Assembly (NCBI GenBank): GCA_943325655.2
Contig: CALPQG020000036.1
Coordinates: forward strand, 1 to 11,415
Direction: 5' to 3'
Length of the DNA: 11,415 nucleotides
Source: Bifidobacterium breve
GTDB lineage: Bacteria; Bacteroidota; Bacteroidia; Cytophagales; UBA9547
Under the pieces are notes generated by a model. It saw only the letters and a list, made by a program, of their open reading frames with translations, had not been told where the DNA came from and did no database searches. Position numbers and translations under genes: made by a program. Numbering within the stretch: position 1 is the stretch's first letter; each line of letters opens with the position of its first letter. Positions 1-5,683 of this stretch are shown piece after piece.

Positions 1-3000
1 AAATGTAGTGGTTACTGGAGTTGTCCAGGTAACATTGTCAACACTGGTTGCTATTTCAACATCTTTTGGGTAACCGTTTGAGTTGTCTTGACGATTGAGC
101 ATGTCTAGGCCGCTCAGGTTATAACTGCCATTAAGGTTGAAAACAAGAATATGGGGTAGGGGCGCGTTTACTGGCCAATTGTTGTGCCATATCGTAGCCG
201 TATTTCCATCAAACATTTGATTCGCACCACTTCCTGTGGAGAATGAACTTTGGCTTACTACTGTTACTGAAGGAATGGAGAGGATGTCTCCAGCCAATTT
301 TACAATGCTTGTGTTGTTTGAAGTATTGTCAGCTGTTCCATTAGGATTTTCAACGACCACTTTGAATTCAGAAACTGTACTTAAATTATAACTGCCTAAA
401 CTTAGTGTTGCTTTTTGGCCGGTAGACATGGTTACTGTTTGAGCTAAGGTTTTGTTTAATACTCCATCGAGGTAAACTTTTATCGTATAGGAGTTGATTG
501 TTGTTGTTCCTGCGTTTATTAATTCTACAACAGGAGTAAAAGATTGCGTGCATTTATTGGCCGTGTTGATGCCTGTAAGTGAATTTATGCCGATGTCAGT
601 TGTACCAACACAAGAGCCCGTCACAGAAATATAATTCGTAGCAGTTTTGGTATGGGTGCCATTGGCATCTGTTACTGTTAATGCAACGGTATAAGTGCCT
701 GCCATTGGATAGGTTACAGTTACCGTTCCTGCGGTAGTTGAATTGGCAACTCCACCTGTAAATACCCACGATCTTGTAATTCCGGTACTGCCTTCAACCG
801 CAGATTGGTCTATAAAAGTGATGGTTGCTCCTCCGCAAGTGGTAGTGGTTTTGTCAGATTTGAAAAAGGCTACAGGTGCAGCTTTTTCATAAAAAGGAGA
901 TTCATAAATACTTCTGCTGGATGCTACTACAACGGTCCCTGCCCAATAATCAGGTAGTATTTTCATAGATGGTGTTTGTGCTGGTAAACCTGTATTGTAC
1001 AATACCCAGTCGGCCAAAGTGTTGTTTCTGTAGTAAACAGTTTTGTTGGTTGAGATATAGATTCCTCCATTCGTTCCTGCGTGGTGTGTGATGGCTTGGA
1101 TGCTTTCTCCACTTAAAGAAGCTTTGTACATATCGGTCCAAGTAGTACCTTTGTCTGTAGAATGAAATACCCTACTTTTCCCAACTTTTATTGCCCATAA
1201 TTCACTGGCATTTGTAGCAGAAGGTATTAAATCATAATTTGAAGTTGTACTGCTTTCCAAACTTGTAGGTACTGTAATGTTGGTCCAATTGGTGCCTCCA
1301 TCTATTGTTCTCCAAATTTTTCTACTTGAACCTGTGGTGGCAACATACATTACTTTTTCATCCATGGGTGAAATTTCAAAATCAGAAACGTATTCACCAA
1401 AATTTTTCACAGATGTAAAAGCAGCTCCTGCATTGGTTGATTTCCACAAATCATTGGTTTCACCAAGGTATACAGTATTGTAATTGGTCGGGCTATACCG
1501 GATATTCGAGGCTTTTCCTGTGGTGTAATCGTTGTTGGCTTCTTTTACAAATGTCATACTGCTCACATTGGAGGTTCTTACACCTGGCAGTTTTTGGGCG
1601 CCATAGTTATCACTAAAAATCATTCTGTCATTTGTTGGATTTACTTCACCACCAGCACCATCACCTCCATTAATTACAGCCCAATCTCCTCGATATACTT
1701 TATTGTCCATTACCTGTGTGCCGTTATGGTAGGCACCTCCAGTCATAACCCTGTGCCCTACGGCACCATAGCCAATGCCAAATCCCCAAAAATCAGTACC
1801 AGCTATTCCTTTAAATCTTTTGTTGAATGTTGCTCCAGTGTTATTAGAATACCAAATTCCTCCATCACAAGAAATCCAAATGTCGCTACCATAAATTTTA
1901 ATGTCATGAATGTCAGCATGTACATAGTTTACATCTCCAGATTGGCTCCATTTTGAAGGGCAAGTAAAATTTTTTCCCCCATCAGTAGAATTCCATAAAT
2001 TTACACCTCCATTAAAAACTTTATTGGCATCTCCAGGCATTACAGCGTATGCAAAATCGTAATAATATTGCCCGCCTTCTTCAATTCCATTGGGTTGCCA
2101 TCCCATCATATTTACATTCGAGGACGATGTATGCGCTCCTCCTGGACCTGTTCCACAACATTGAAATGTAAATGTTTCTCCTTTGTCTGTACTTAAATAA
2201 GTACCATAGGTGCCACTTCCACCATTTACGACACCTGTACAACTTGCATAAACCCTGTCTGGAGATGCAGCCGAAACCGCAATTTCAGTCCTTTTTTGTT
2301 CACCGGCCGAGGGCCATCCTGTTGATTTCAACATTAAGCTTACGCCATTATCAGTTGATTTATAAAATTCAGTTCTTGTTGAAGTTGAATTGTATTTTAC
2401 AGCATAAACTATGTTTGCATTTGTTGGGTGAAATTCAATTTCCTGAAATTCTCCTGTAGAAATTTGAGAAAAGCTTGTGCCACTATTGGTTGATCTGTAA
2501 AAACCTGATTCGGTGGCTACAAAAAGTATTGCTGAATTGGAAGGGTGGAGTATGATGTCATTTACCCTATTGTTGTTGGCTCCAAAATAGGAGCCTCCAA
2601 TAGTTGCCCAATTTGTTCCTCCATCAGATGTTTTGAATAATCTGCCGTCATCAGTGCCAGCGTAAACAATATTGTCATTGGCAAAATCTATTTCAATCGC
2701 ATACACATTGGTGATTAATAAACTTTTGGTGGTTAAGGTCCAGTTCAATCCTTTGTCAACAGATTTCCAAACCCCTGCATTGGCTGTTCCTGCATACAAA
2801 ACACTGGTGTTTGATTTTGATTGTTCTGTTGTATATACATGCGATGCTCCTGCAGCATAACTCATGCTACCACAATCTTCATCGTAGTCAAATGGTCCAA
2901 GGCATGTCCAATTGGCGGTTGCAGCACTTCTGCTGTTTTGTGCTTTTGCGAGTCTTGACAAATAGGCATTGTCATTGGCTATGCTTTGGGGTGTTACAGG

Positions 3001-3252
3001 ACCTTGTCCTATAGCCATTTTGTGTATATAATGTTTATAATATTGGGTATGGGAATTTTTTACAAATTCATGGGTTTTATAATATTCCTCTTTGGCTAAG
3101 GTGATTTTCTCCCAGTCGGGATTGGGTGCATACATTGCCTTTGCCCATTCAGGGATGTTTGGATCCGCGTTATAACCATGTTGGTGTACTTGTGCTTGAG
3201 AGTGGAATACTAAATACAGTAGTAAAGAAAATAAGAGTGTAAATTTTTTCAT
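1..3252 (-). CDS. Secreted Asp-box repeat protein with PKD, CARDB-like and F5/8 type C domains (3' end outside window)
   Basis: I checked this frame codon by codon and it stays open for 1084 codons from the ATG at 3252 to the window edge, so the gene is intact here but its C-terminus is not seen. Residues 1-21 (MKKFTLLF...SQAQ) form a typical signal peptide. Residues 22-140 contain a short conserved-looking N-terminal region (DPNIPEWAKAMYAPNP, then KTHEFVKNSHTQYYK) that I recall from sortilin-like secreted proteins of Bacteroidota. About ten Asp-box motifs (for example WKSVDKGLNW near 164, FKTSDGGTNW, WNSTDGGKNF, WRTIDGGTNW near 648, FHSTDKGTTW near 698) indicate a beta-propeller of the VPS10/BNR type. 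A PKD domain follows at about 794-877, a CARDB-like domain at about 884-985, and an F5/8 type C (discoidin) domain from about 992, with FDGNTATIW and GLDMLNRQDNSNGYPKDVEI. The architecture suggests an extracellular or surface protein that binds glycans or other polymers; a catalytic role is not shown. A type IX secretion tail is expected beyond the edge. The leader is A-rich with no Shine-Dalgarno sequence. Confidence 0.9.
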   Translation of the reverse strand, partial: MKKFTLLFSLLLYLVFHSQAQVHQHGYNADPNIPEWAKAMYAPNPDWEKITLAKEEYYKTHEFVKNSHTQYYKHYIHKMAIGQGPVTPQSIANDNAYLSRLAKAQNSRSAATANWTCLGPFDYDEDCGSMSYAAGASHVYTTEQSKSNTSVLYAGTANAGVWKSVDKGLNWTLTTKSLLITNVYAIEIDFANDNIVYAGTDDGRLFKTSDGGTNWATIGGSYFGANNNRVNDIILHPSNSAILFVATESGFYRSTNSGTSFSQISTGEFQEIEFHPTNANIVYAVKYNSTSTRTEFYKSTDNGVSLMLKSTGWPSAGEQKRTEIAVSAASPDRVYASCTGVVNGGSGTYGTYLSTDKGETFTFQCCGTGPGGAHTSSSNVNMMGWQPNGIEEGGQYYYDFAYAVMPGDANKVFNGGVNLWNSTDGGKNFTCPSKWSQSGDVNYVHADIHDIKIYGSDIWISCDGGIWYSNNTGATFNKRFKGIAGTDFWGFGIGYGAVGHRVMTGGAYHNGTQVMDNKVYRGDWAVINGGDGAGGEVNPTNDRMIFSDNYGAQKLPGVRTSNVSSMTFVKEANNDYTTGKASNIRYSPTNYNTVYLGETNDLWKSTNAGAAFTSVKNFGEYVSDFEISPMDEKVMYVATTGSSRKIWRTIDGGTNWTNITVPTSLESSTTSNYDLIPSATNASELWAIKVGKSRVFHSTDKGTTWTDMYKASLSGESIQAITHHAGTNGGIYISTNKTVYYRNNTLADWVLYNTGLPAQTPSMKILPDYWAGTVVVASSRSIYESPFYEKAAPVAFFKSDKTTTTCGGATITFIDQSAVEGSTGITRSWVFTGGVANSTTAGTVTVTYPMAGTYTVALTVTDANGTHTKTATNYISVTGSCVGTTDIGINSLTGINTANKCTQSFTPVVELINAGTTTINSYTIKVYLDGVLNKTLAQTVTMSTGQKATLSLGSYNLSTVSEFKVVVENPNGTADNTSNNTSIVKLAGDILSIPSVTVVSQSSFSTGSGANQMFDGNTATIWHNNWPVNAPLPHILVFNLNGSYNLSGLDMLNRQDNSNGYPKDVEIATSVDNVTWTTPVTTTF

Positions 3253-3281
3253 TTTAGCGTTTATTAATAGGTATAGTCGTT

Positions 3282-3309
3282 ACTACTCCAAATGGTGTAA
3301 AATGGTTTA
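3282..3309 (-). promoter_or_regulatory. Promoter-like module TAAACC-N15-GAGTAGT of the secreted-protein gene
   Basis: On the minus strand TAAACC (3309-3304) and GAGTAGT (3288-3282) are separated by exactly 15 nt, and the module ends 30 nt before the ATG at 3252. The 31 bp at 3282-3312 match 4320-4350, upstream of RNA copy 3, at 26 positions without gaps. The same two half-elements at the same spacing occur at 3680-3707. The distance to the start codon suits a promoter. An AAC-type element followed by a GTAGT element resembles two-part promoters of alternative (ECF-type) sigma factors, but that assignment is inference. An overlapping reading as a primary-sigma promoter (TTTG at 3292-3289, 19-nt spacer, TATTAATA) is possible but would leave a leader of only a few bases. 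Confidence 0.45.
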
Positions 3310-3530
3310 ATTAAATATGAATAAATAAATAAAAAATATAATAAAAAAGAGTTTTTTTTGATAGCCATCATAAGGTATATGTAGCACTTAAAATGTAAAA
3401 TGGGATTAATTAAAATTGCTTTTATGTTTGAATATTATGGTGAGAATAAGACTGATGGAATGGAATATTTATGATTAATAGAATGTGAAAATAGTGTTAC
3501 TCAAATTTTAAAAATCGAAATTGGTTGTTG

Positions 3531-3573
3531 TAAAATAAAAGAAGCACAAGTGTTATGTGAACACTTGCGCTTC
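3531..3573 (-). terminator. Intrinsic terminator of RNA copy 1
   Basis: The minus strand forms a 14-bp stem (GAAGCGCAAGTGTT with AACACTTGTGCTTC) around a CACAT loop, followed directly by TTTTATTTTA. One pair is G-U on this strand but would be A-C on the plus strand, and only the minus side has a T-tract, so the direction is clear. Confidence 0.8.
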
Positions 3574-3626
3574 TAATAAGAGCTAACCGGAATCCCCACT
3601 CCTTTTAGCAAAAAAATAATTAACAC
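3531..3626 (-). ncRNA. Structured small RNA, copy 1 of 3 (conserved core)
   Basis: Read on the minus strand, the core starts with GTGTTAAT and a T-run, then forms a hairpin at 3609-3582: outer stem GCTAA/TTAGC, a 2x2 internal loop AA/GG, inner stem GGA/TCC, and an 8-nt loop GTGGGGAT. An 8-nt linker leads to the terminator hairpin at 3573-3541 and a T-tract. The block aligns almost without gaps with copies 2 and 3. The inner stem differs between copies in ways that keep pairing (GGA/TCC, AGA/TCT, GGA/TCT), which supports RNA structure. If transcription starts just after the upstream module at 3680-3707, the RNA would be about 135-140 nt. I do not recognise the family; the Bacteroidota Flavo-1 motif or a 3'-UTR-derived sRNA are possibilities I cannot test here. 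Confidence 0.6.
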
Positions 3627-3679
3627 ACACACACATAAGCGTTACAAAAAATAGTACTCAAATAACTCTTATATTGACT

Positions 3680-3707
3680 ACTACTCTTGTTGCATAAAAA
3701 AGGTTTA
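3680..3707 (-). promoter_or_regulatory. Promoter-like module upstream of RNA copy 1
   Basis: On the minus strand TAAACC (3707-3702), a 15-nt spacer and GAGTAGT (3686-3680) repeat the module found before the secreted-protein gene and RNA copy 3. The spacer sequence differs while both half-elements and the spacing are kept, as expected for a bipartite protein-binding site. It ends 71 nt before the conserved hairpin, against 70 nt in copy 3. Confidence 0.45.
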
Positions 3708-3864
3708 CTTTACTTTGTTAAATTTTTCAAATAATTTACAATTCGTTAGTTTTCAATTGTTTGAAATTTTTTGAAATTAAAATTGGTTTCATTTTCTTAG
3801 ATAGTGTTTGAAGGGTTAAATATAAAATTAAGTTGTGGTTTAATGAGTGAGGATAGAATTGTTT

Positions 3865-3910
3865 AAAATAAAAATGGGGTATAAGATGTTTTTGTAAACA
3901 TTTATACCCC
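3865..3910 (-). terminator. Intrinsic terminator of RNA copy 2
   Basis: On the minus strand GGGGTATAAATGTTT pairs with AAACATCTTATACCCC around an ACAA loop, with one bulged C, followed by ATTTTTATTTT. This gives 15 pairs with a GC-rich base and a T-rich tail. Confidence 0.8.
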
Positions 3911-3963
3911 AAAATAATCGCTAACTAGAATCCCCACTCTTTTTAGCAAAAAATATTAACACC
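3865..3963 (-). ncRNA. Structured small RNA, copy 2 of 3 (conserved core, diverged terminator stem)
   Basis: The minus strand has the same order as copy 1: GTGTTAAT, a T-run, the 28-nt hairpin at 3947-3920, a short linker, and a terminator hairpin. The hairpin keeps the outer stem GCTAA/TTAGC and the loop GTGGGGAT, while the inner stem changes to AGA/TCT, a compensatory change relative to GGA/TCC in copy 1. The terminator stem has a quite different sequence yet still pairs, so shape rather than sequence appears to be kept there. The upstream bipartite module is degenerate in this copy. Confidence 0.6.
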
Positions 3964-4002
3964 CAACAATGGTTAAAACGCATCCTTTCAACCTTACATG
4001 TT

Positions 4003-4037
4003 CAAATATACTACAGTTTTTTAAAATTTTCTAACTT
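4003..4037 (-). promoter_or_regulatory. Degenerate promoter region of RNA copy 2 with a TATATTTG box
   Basis: At the position matching the other copies the minus strand has CTGTAGT (4016-4010) in place of GAGTAGT, and AAGTTA (4037-4032) where TAAACC would be, so the upstream half is lost. It does have TATATTTG at 4010-4003, an exact match to the TAnnTTTG -7 box of the Bacteroidota primary sigma factor, 56 nt before the conserved hairpin. No TTTG at the usual -33 spacing is seen. Confidence 0.35.
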
Positions 4038-4170
4038 CTTTCAAAAAGTTTTATCTTTTTAATTCGTAAATGTATTAAAGTTTTGTTTGTCAGTGTATTT
4101 AATTTTTTGGGCGGAGTTTTTTTTCACGTTGTGGTGGGTTTTTATGAGAGAAAATATGGGGTTATGGATT

Positions 4171-4213
4171 TAATAAAAAAATAGGCATAAGTGTTATGTG
4201 AACACTTATGCCT
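4171..4213 (-). terminator. Intrinsic terminator of RNA copy 3, possibly also ending the helicase transcript
   Basis: The minus strand forms a perfect 13-bp stem (AGGCATAAGTGTT with AACACTTATGCCT) around a CACAT loop, followed by ATTTTTTTATTA. It is the first strong terminator downstream of the DEAD-box gene on that strand. Confidence 0.82.
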
Positions 4214-4268
4214 TTAATAATCGCTAACCAGAATCCCCACTCCTTATAGCTAAAAAATAATTAACACA
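4171..4268 (-). ncRNA. Structured small RNA, copy 3 of 3 (conserved core)
   Basis: This is the copy nearest the helicase gene. The minus strand reads GTGTTAAT, a T-run, the 28-nt hairpin at 4250-4223, an 8-9 nt linker and the terminator. The outer stem is GCTA/TAGC with one T-T mismatch, the inner stem is GGA/TCT with a G-U pair, and the loop GTGGGGAT is unchanged. The G-U pair would be an A-C mismatch on the other strand, which again favours minus-strand transcription. An RNA starting after the module at 4320-4347 would be about 135 nt. It could equally be cut from the 3' end of the helicase transcript, since the helicase stop is about 200 nt upstream and no terminator is seen between them. 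Confidence 0.6.
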
Positions 4269-4319
4269 CAGAAAGGCTATTTTAGAAAAAATGATTAAAA
4301 TATTTACCTTTCAATATAC

Positions 4320-4347
4320 ACTACTCAAAATGGAAAGAAATGGTTTA
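4320..4347 (-). promoter_or_regulatory. Promoter-like module upstream of RNA copy 3
   Basis: TAAACC (4347-4342) and GAGTAGT (4326-4320) on the minus strand are 15 nt apart, 70 nt before the conserved hairpin. The surrounding 31 bp (4320-4350) match the region upstream of the secreted-protein gene at 26 positions. A primary-sigma reading (TTTG at 4328-4325, 19-nt spacer, TAAATATT) also fits moderately. Confidence 0.45.
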
Positions 4348-4468
4348 ATTTCTTTTGAAAATATTTCGAATAATTACTAATTATTTTTTATATCTTTAAT
4401 TGTAAGGATGTTGCTTGTTTTTTATTTTTAAAGAATGGTTGCGAAAGTTTTTGTTTTTTAGTGTTAAT

Positions 4469-5581
4469 CTATTTAATCTTTTTAAAGGCAATGCCTAATG
4501 TACGTTCTATTTCGTTTAGCCTGTTCAATTCTTTCTTTTCAACAAAACAGATTGAAATACCTGTATTGCCTGCTCTCGCTGTTCTTCCGCTTCTGTGGGT
4601 ATAGTATTCAATTTGTTCAGGCAATTGGTAATGAATAACAAATGAAAGGTTGTCAACATCAATCCCTCTTGCTGCCATATCAGTTGCCACTAATAATTGA
4701 AGTTTGGTATTCTTAAATGCGCGCATTACTTTATCTCTTTCAGATTGCATTAAGTCTCCATGTAAAGCTTCGGCTGTATAGTTTTTGCTATACAATTGTT
4801 TGGCTAATGTCTGGGCATTGATTTTGGTTTTACAAAAAATAATGCCTCTATTTTTTCCTTGAGATTTTAAAAAGTGAAAAAGCATGTCCAGTTTATCCCT
4901 ACTTTCACATTCAACAAACTGATGTTCAATGTTTTTGTTGACTTTTTCAGCTTTGTCTACCGTAACTGTTTCTGGATTTGAAGACATATAAGTGTCAATG
5001 ATGTCTTTGATTTCATCAGAAATGGTGGCAGAAAATAACCATGTATGTCGCGTGCCATTGGTTTGTGACAAAATTGTATCAATGTCAGGTTTAAAGCCCA
5101 TGCTTAACATTTCATCTGCTTCATCTAAAACAATGGTTTTGACATGACTTAAGTCAATTGCTTTACGTTCAAGAAGGTCAATTAACCTGCCTGGTGTTGC
5201 AACGACAATATGTGTTGGTCTTCTTAAAGCTGCAATTTGCAAATCCAGATTAGTGCCGCCATAAACTGCCTCCACAAATATTTTGTCAGCGTATTTGGTG
5301 AATTTGAAAAGTTGTTTGGCAATTTGTTGTCCAAGTTCGCGGGTAGGGCAAAGTATCAATGCTTGAATGTATGGTTTTTTAGCATCTATTTTTTGCAAAA
5401 TAGGTAAACCAAAAGCAGCCGTTTTCCCTGTTCCTGTTTGTGCCTGACCAATAAAGTCAGTTCCTTTTTCAATTAAAAATGGAATTGCACGTAATTGAAT
5501 TTCAGATGGTGTAATAATTCCGCATTCATTGATTCCTTTGATAAGGTCGTCTGAAATGCCTAATGTTGAAAATGTACTCAA
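4469..5581 (-). CDS. DEAD-box ATP-dependent RNA helicase, DeaD/RhlE type, core only
   Basis: This 370-residue protein should unwind or remodel RNA duplexes using ATP in the cytoplasm, for example in ribosome assembly or mRNA turnover. All helicase motifs are present: Q motif with Gln29 (TPSEIQ), Walker A AQTGTGKT at 47-54, PTREL 79-83, GG 108-109, TPGR 129-132, DEAD 153-156, SAT 184-186, ATDMAARGID 299-308, and HRSGRTARAG 329-338. The sequence resembles DeaD/CsdA-like proteins (DEADEMLSMGF, FVEKKELNRLNEIERT), but it stops right after the second RecA domain. The C-terminal RNA-binding extension of DeaD is missing, so I give no gene symbol. The start is TTG: an in-frame TAA lies two codons upstream and the next internal Met is beyond residue 150. 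A TATCTTTG promoter box lies 24 nt upstream. The gene follows tamB by 102 bp on the same strand and precedes the small-RNA cluster. After the TAG stop, 26 further codons, rich in lysine, remain open. Confidence 0.95.
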   Translation of the reverse strand: MSTFSTLGISDDLIKGINECGIITPSEIQLRAIPFLIEKGTDFIGQAQTGTGKTAAFGLPILQKIDAKKPYIQALILCPTRELGQQIAKQLFKFTKYADKIFVEAVYGGTNLDLQIAALRRPTHIVVATPGRLIDLLERKAIDLSHVKTIVLDEADEMLSMGFKPDIDTILSQTNGTRHTWLFSATISDEIKDIIDTYMSSNPETVTVDKAEKVNKNIEHQFVECESRDKLDMLFHFLKSQGKNRGIIFCKTKINAQTLAKQLYSKNYTAEALHGDLMQSERDKVMRAFKNTKLQLLVATDMAARGIDVDNLSFVIHYQLPEQIEYYTHRSGRTARAGNTGISICFVEKKELNRLNEIERTLGIAFKKIK

Positions 5582-5604
5582 GTTTTAATTGTTTTATTTG
5601 GGTG

Positions 5605-5612
5605 CAAAGATA
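5605..5612 (-). promoter_or_regulatory. TAnnTTTG promoter box of the DEAD-box helicase gene
   Basis: TATCTTTG on the minus strand matches the -7 box of the Bacteroidota primary sigma factor exactly and would give a leader of roughly 15-20 nt before the TTG start. No clear TTTG is seen at the -33 position. It suggests the helicase can be transcribed separately from tamB. Confidence 0.5.
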
Positions 5613-5683
5613 GCTTAAATAAATATAGGACTTCGTAATTGCTTATTTAATTACTGAAAGTAGCTTGTCCCTCAAAACTTAAA

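Larger units (their letters stand above)
3253..4468. other. 1.2-kb non-coding region carrying a three-copy structured-RNA cluster
   Basis: No protein gene is convincing here on either strand. The stretch is very AT-rich and lies between the start of the secreted-protein gene and the stop of the DEAD-box gene, both on the minus strand. It holds three copies of a roughly 96-nt conserved block (3531-3626, 3865-3963, 4171-4268), each ending in an intrinsic-terminator shape on the minus strand, with about 200-240 bp of poorly conserved AT-rich sequence between them. A promoter-like module recurs upstream of the copies and upstream of the secreted-protein gene. In 3310-3530 I see nothing beyond AT-rich sequence. 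In 4351-4468 there is an A/T-only palindrome around 4368-4384 but no credible terminator for the helicase gene. Confidence 0.75.

Noticed and set aside
950..3014. Several open frames of 62-120 codons inside the secreted-protein gene on either strand.
   Set aside because: They lie within a continuous minus-strand frame with clear domains, and their translations are low-complexity with no recognisable motif.
3264..3371. A 35-codon minus-strand ORF (MMAIKKNSFLLYFLF...) just upstream of the secreted-protein gene.
   Set aside because: It is very AT-rich, has no ribosome binding signal, and overlaps the promoter-like module at 3282-3309. Hydrophobic content is expected by chance from T-rich codons.
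3573..4242. Tiny open frames inside the RNA copies, e.g. GTG GGG ATT followed by a stop after 8-11 codons (MGIPVSSY / MGILVSDY), next to an AGGAG-like sequence.
   Set aside because: AGGAG abuts the GTG with no spacer, copy 2 changes the AGGAG and loses the stop position, and codon changes are not silent. Conservation follows hairpin pairing better than a peptide.
3531..4268. Integron attC sites, because of GCTAAC/GTTAGC ends around imperfect hairpins spaced about 300 bp apart.
   Set aside because: The ends do not fit the RYYYAAC/GTTRRRY core sites, there are no cassette ORFs between copies, and the adjacent hairpins with T-tracts are explained better as terminators.
3531..4268. CRISPR array, insertion-sequence ends or MITEs.
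   Set aside because: Only three copies with spacings of 338 and 303 bp, no uniform spacers, no transposase, no target-site duplications, and compensatory stem changes that mobile-element decay does not explain.
4365..4395. A/T-only palindrome (AATAATTA around one base) followed by T-run on the plus strand, as a terminator.
   Set aside because: It has no G-C pairs, so the stem would be weak, and no plus-strand gene lies upstream of it.
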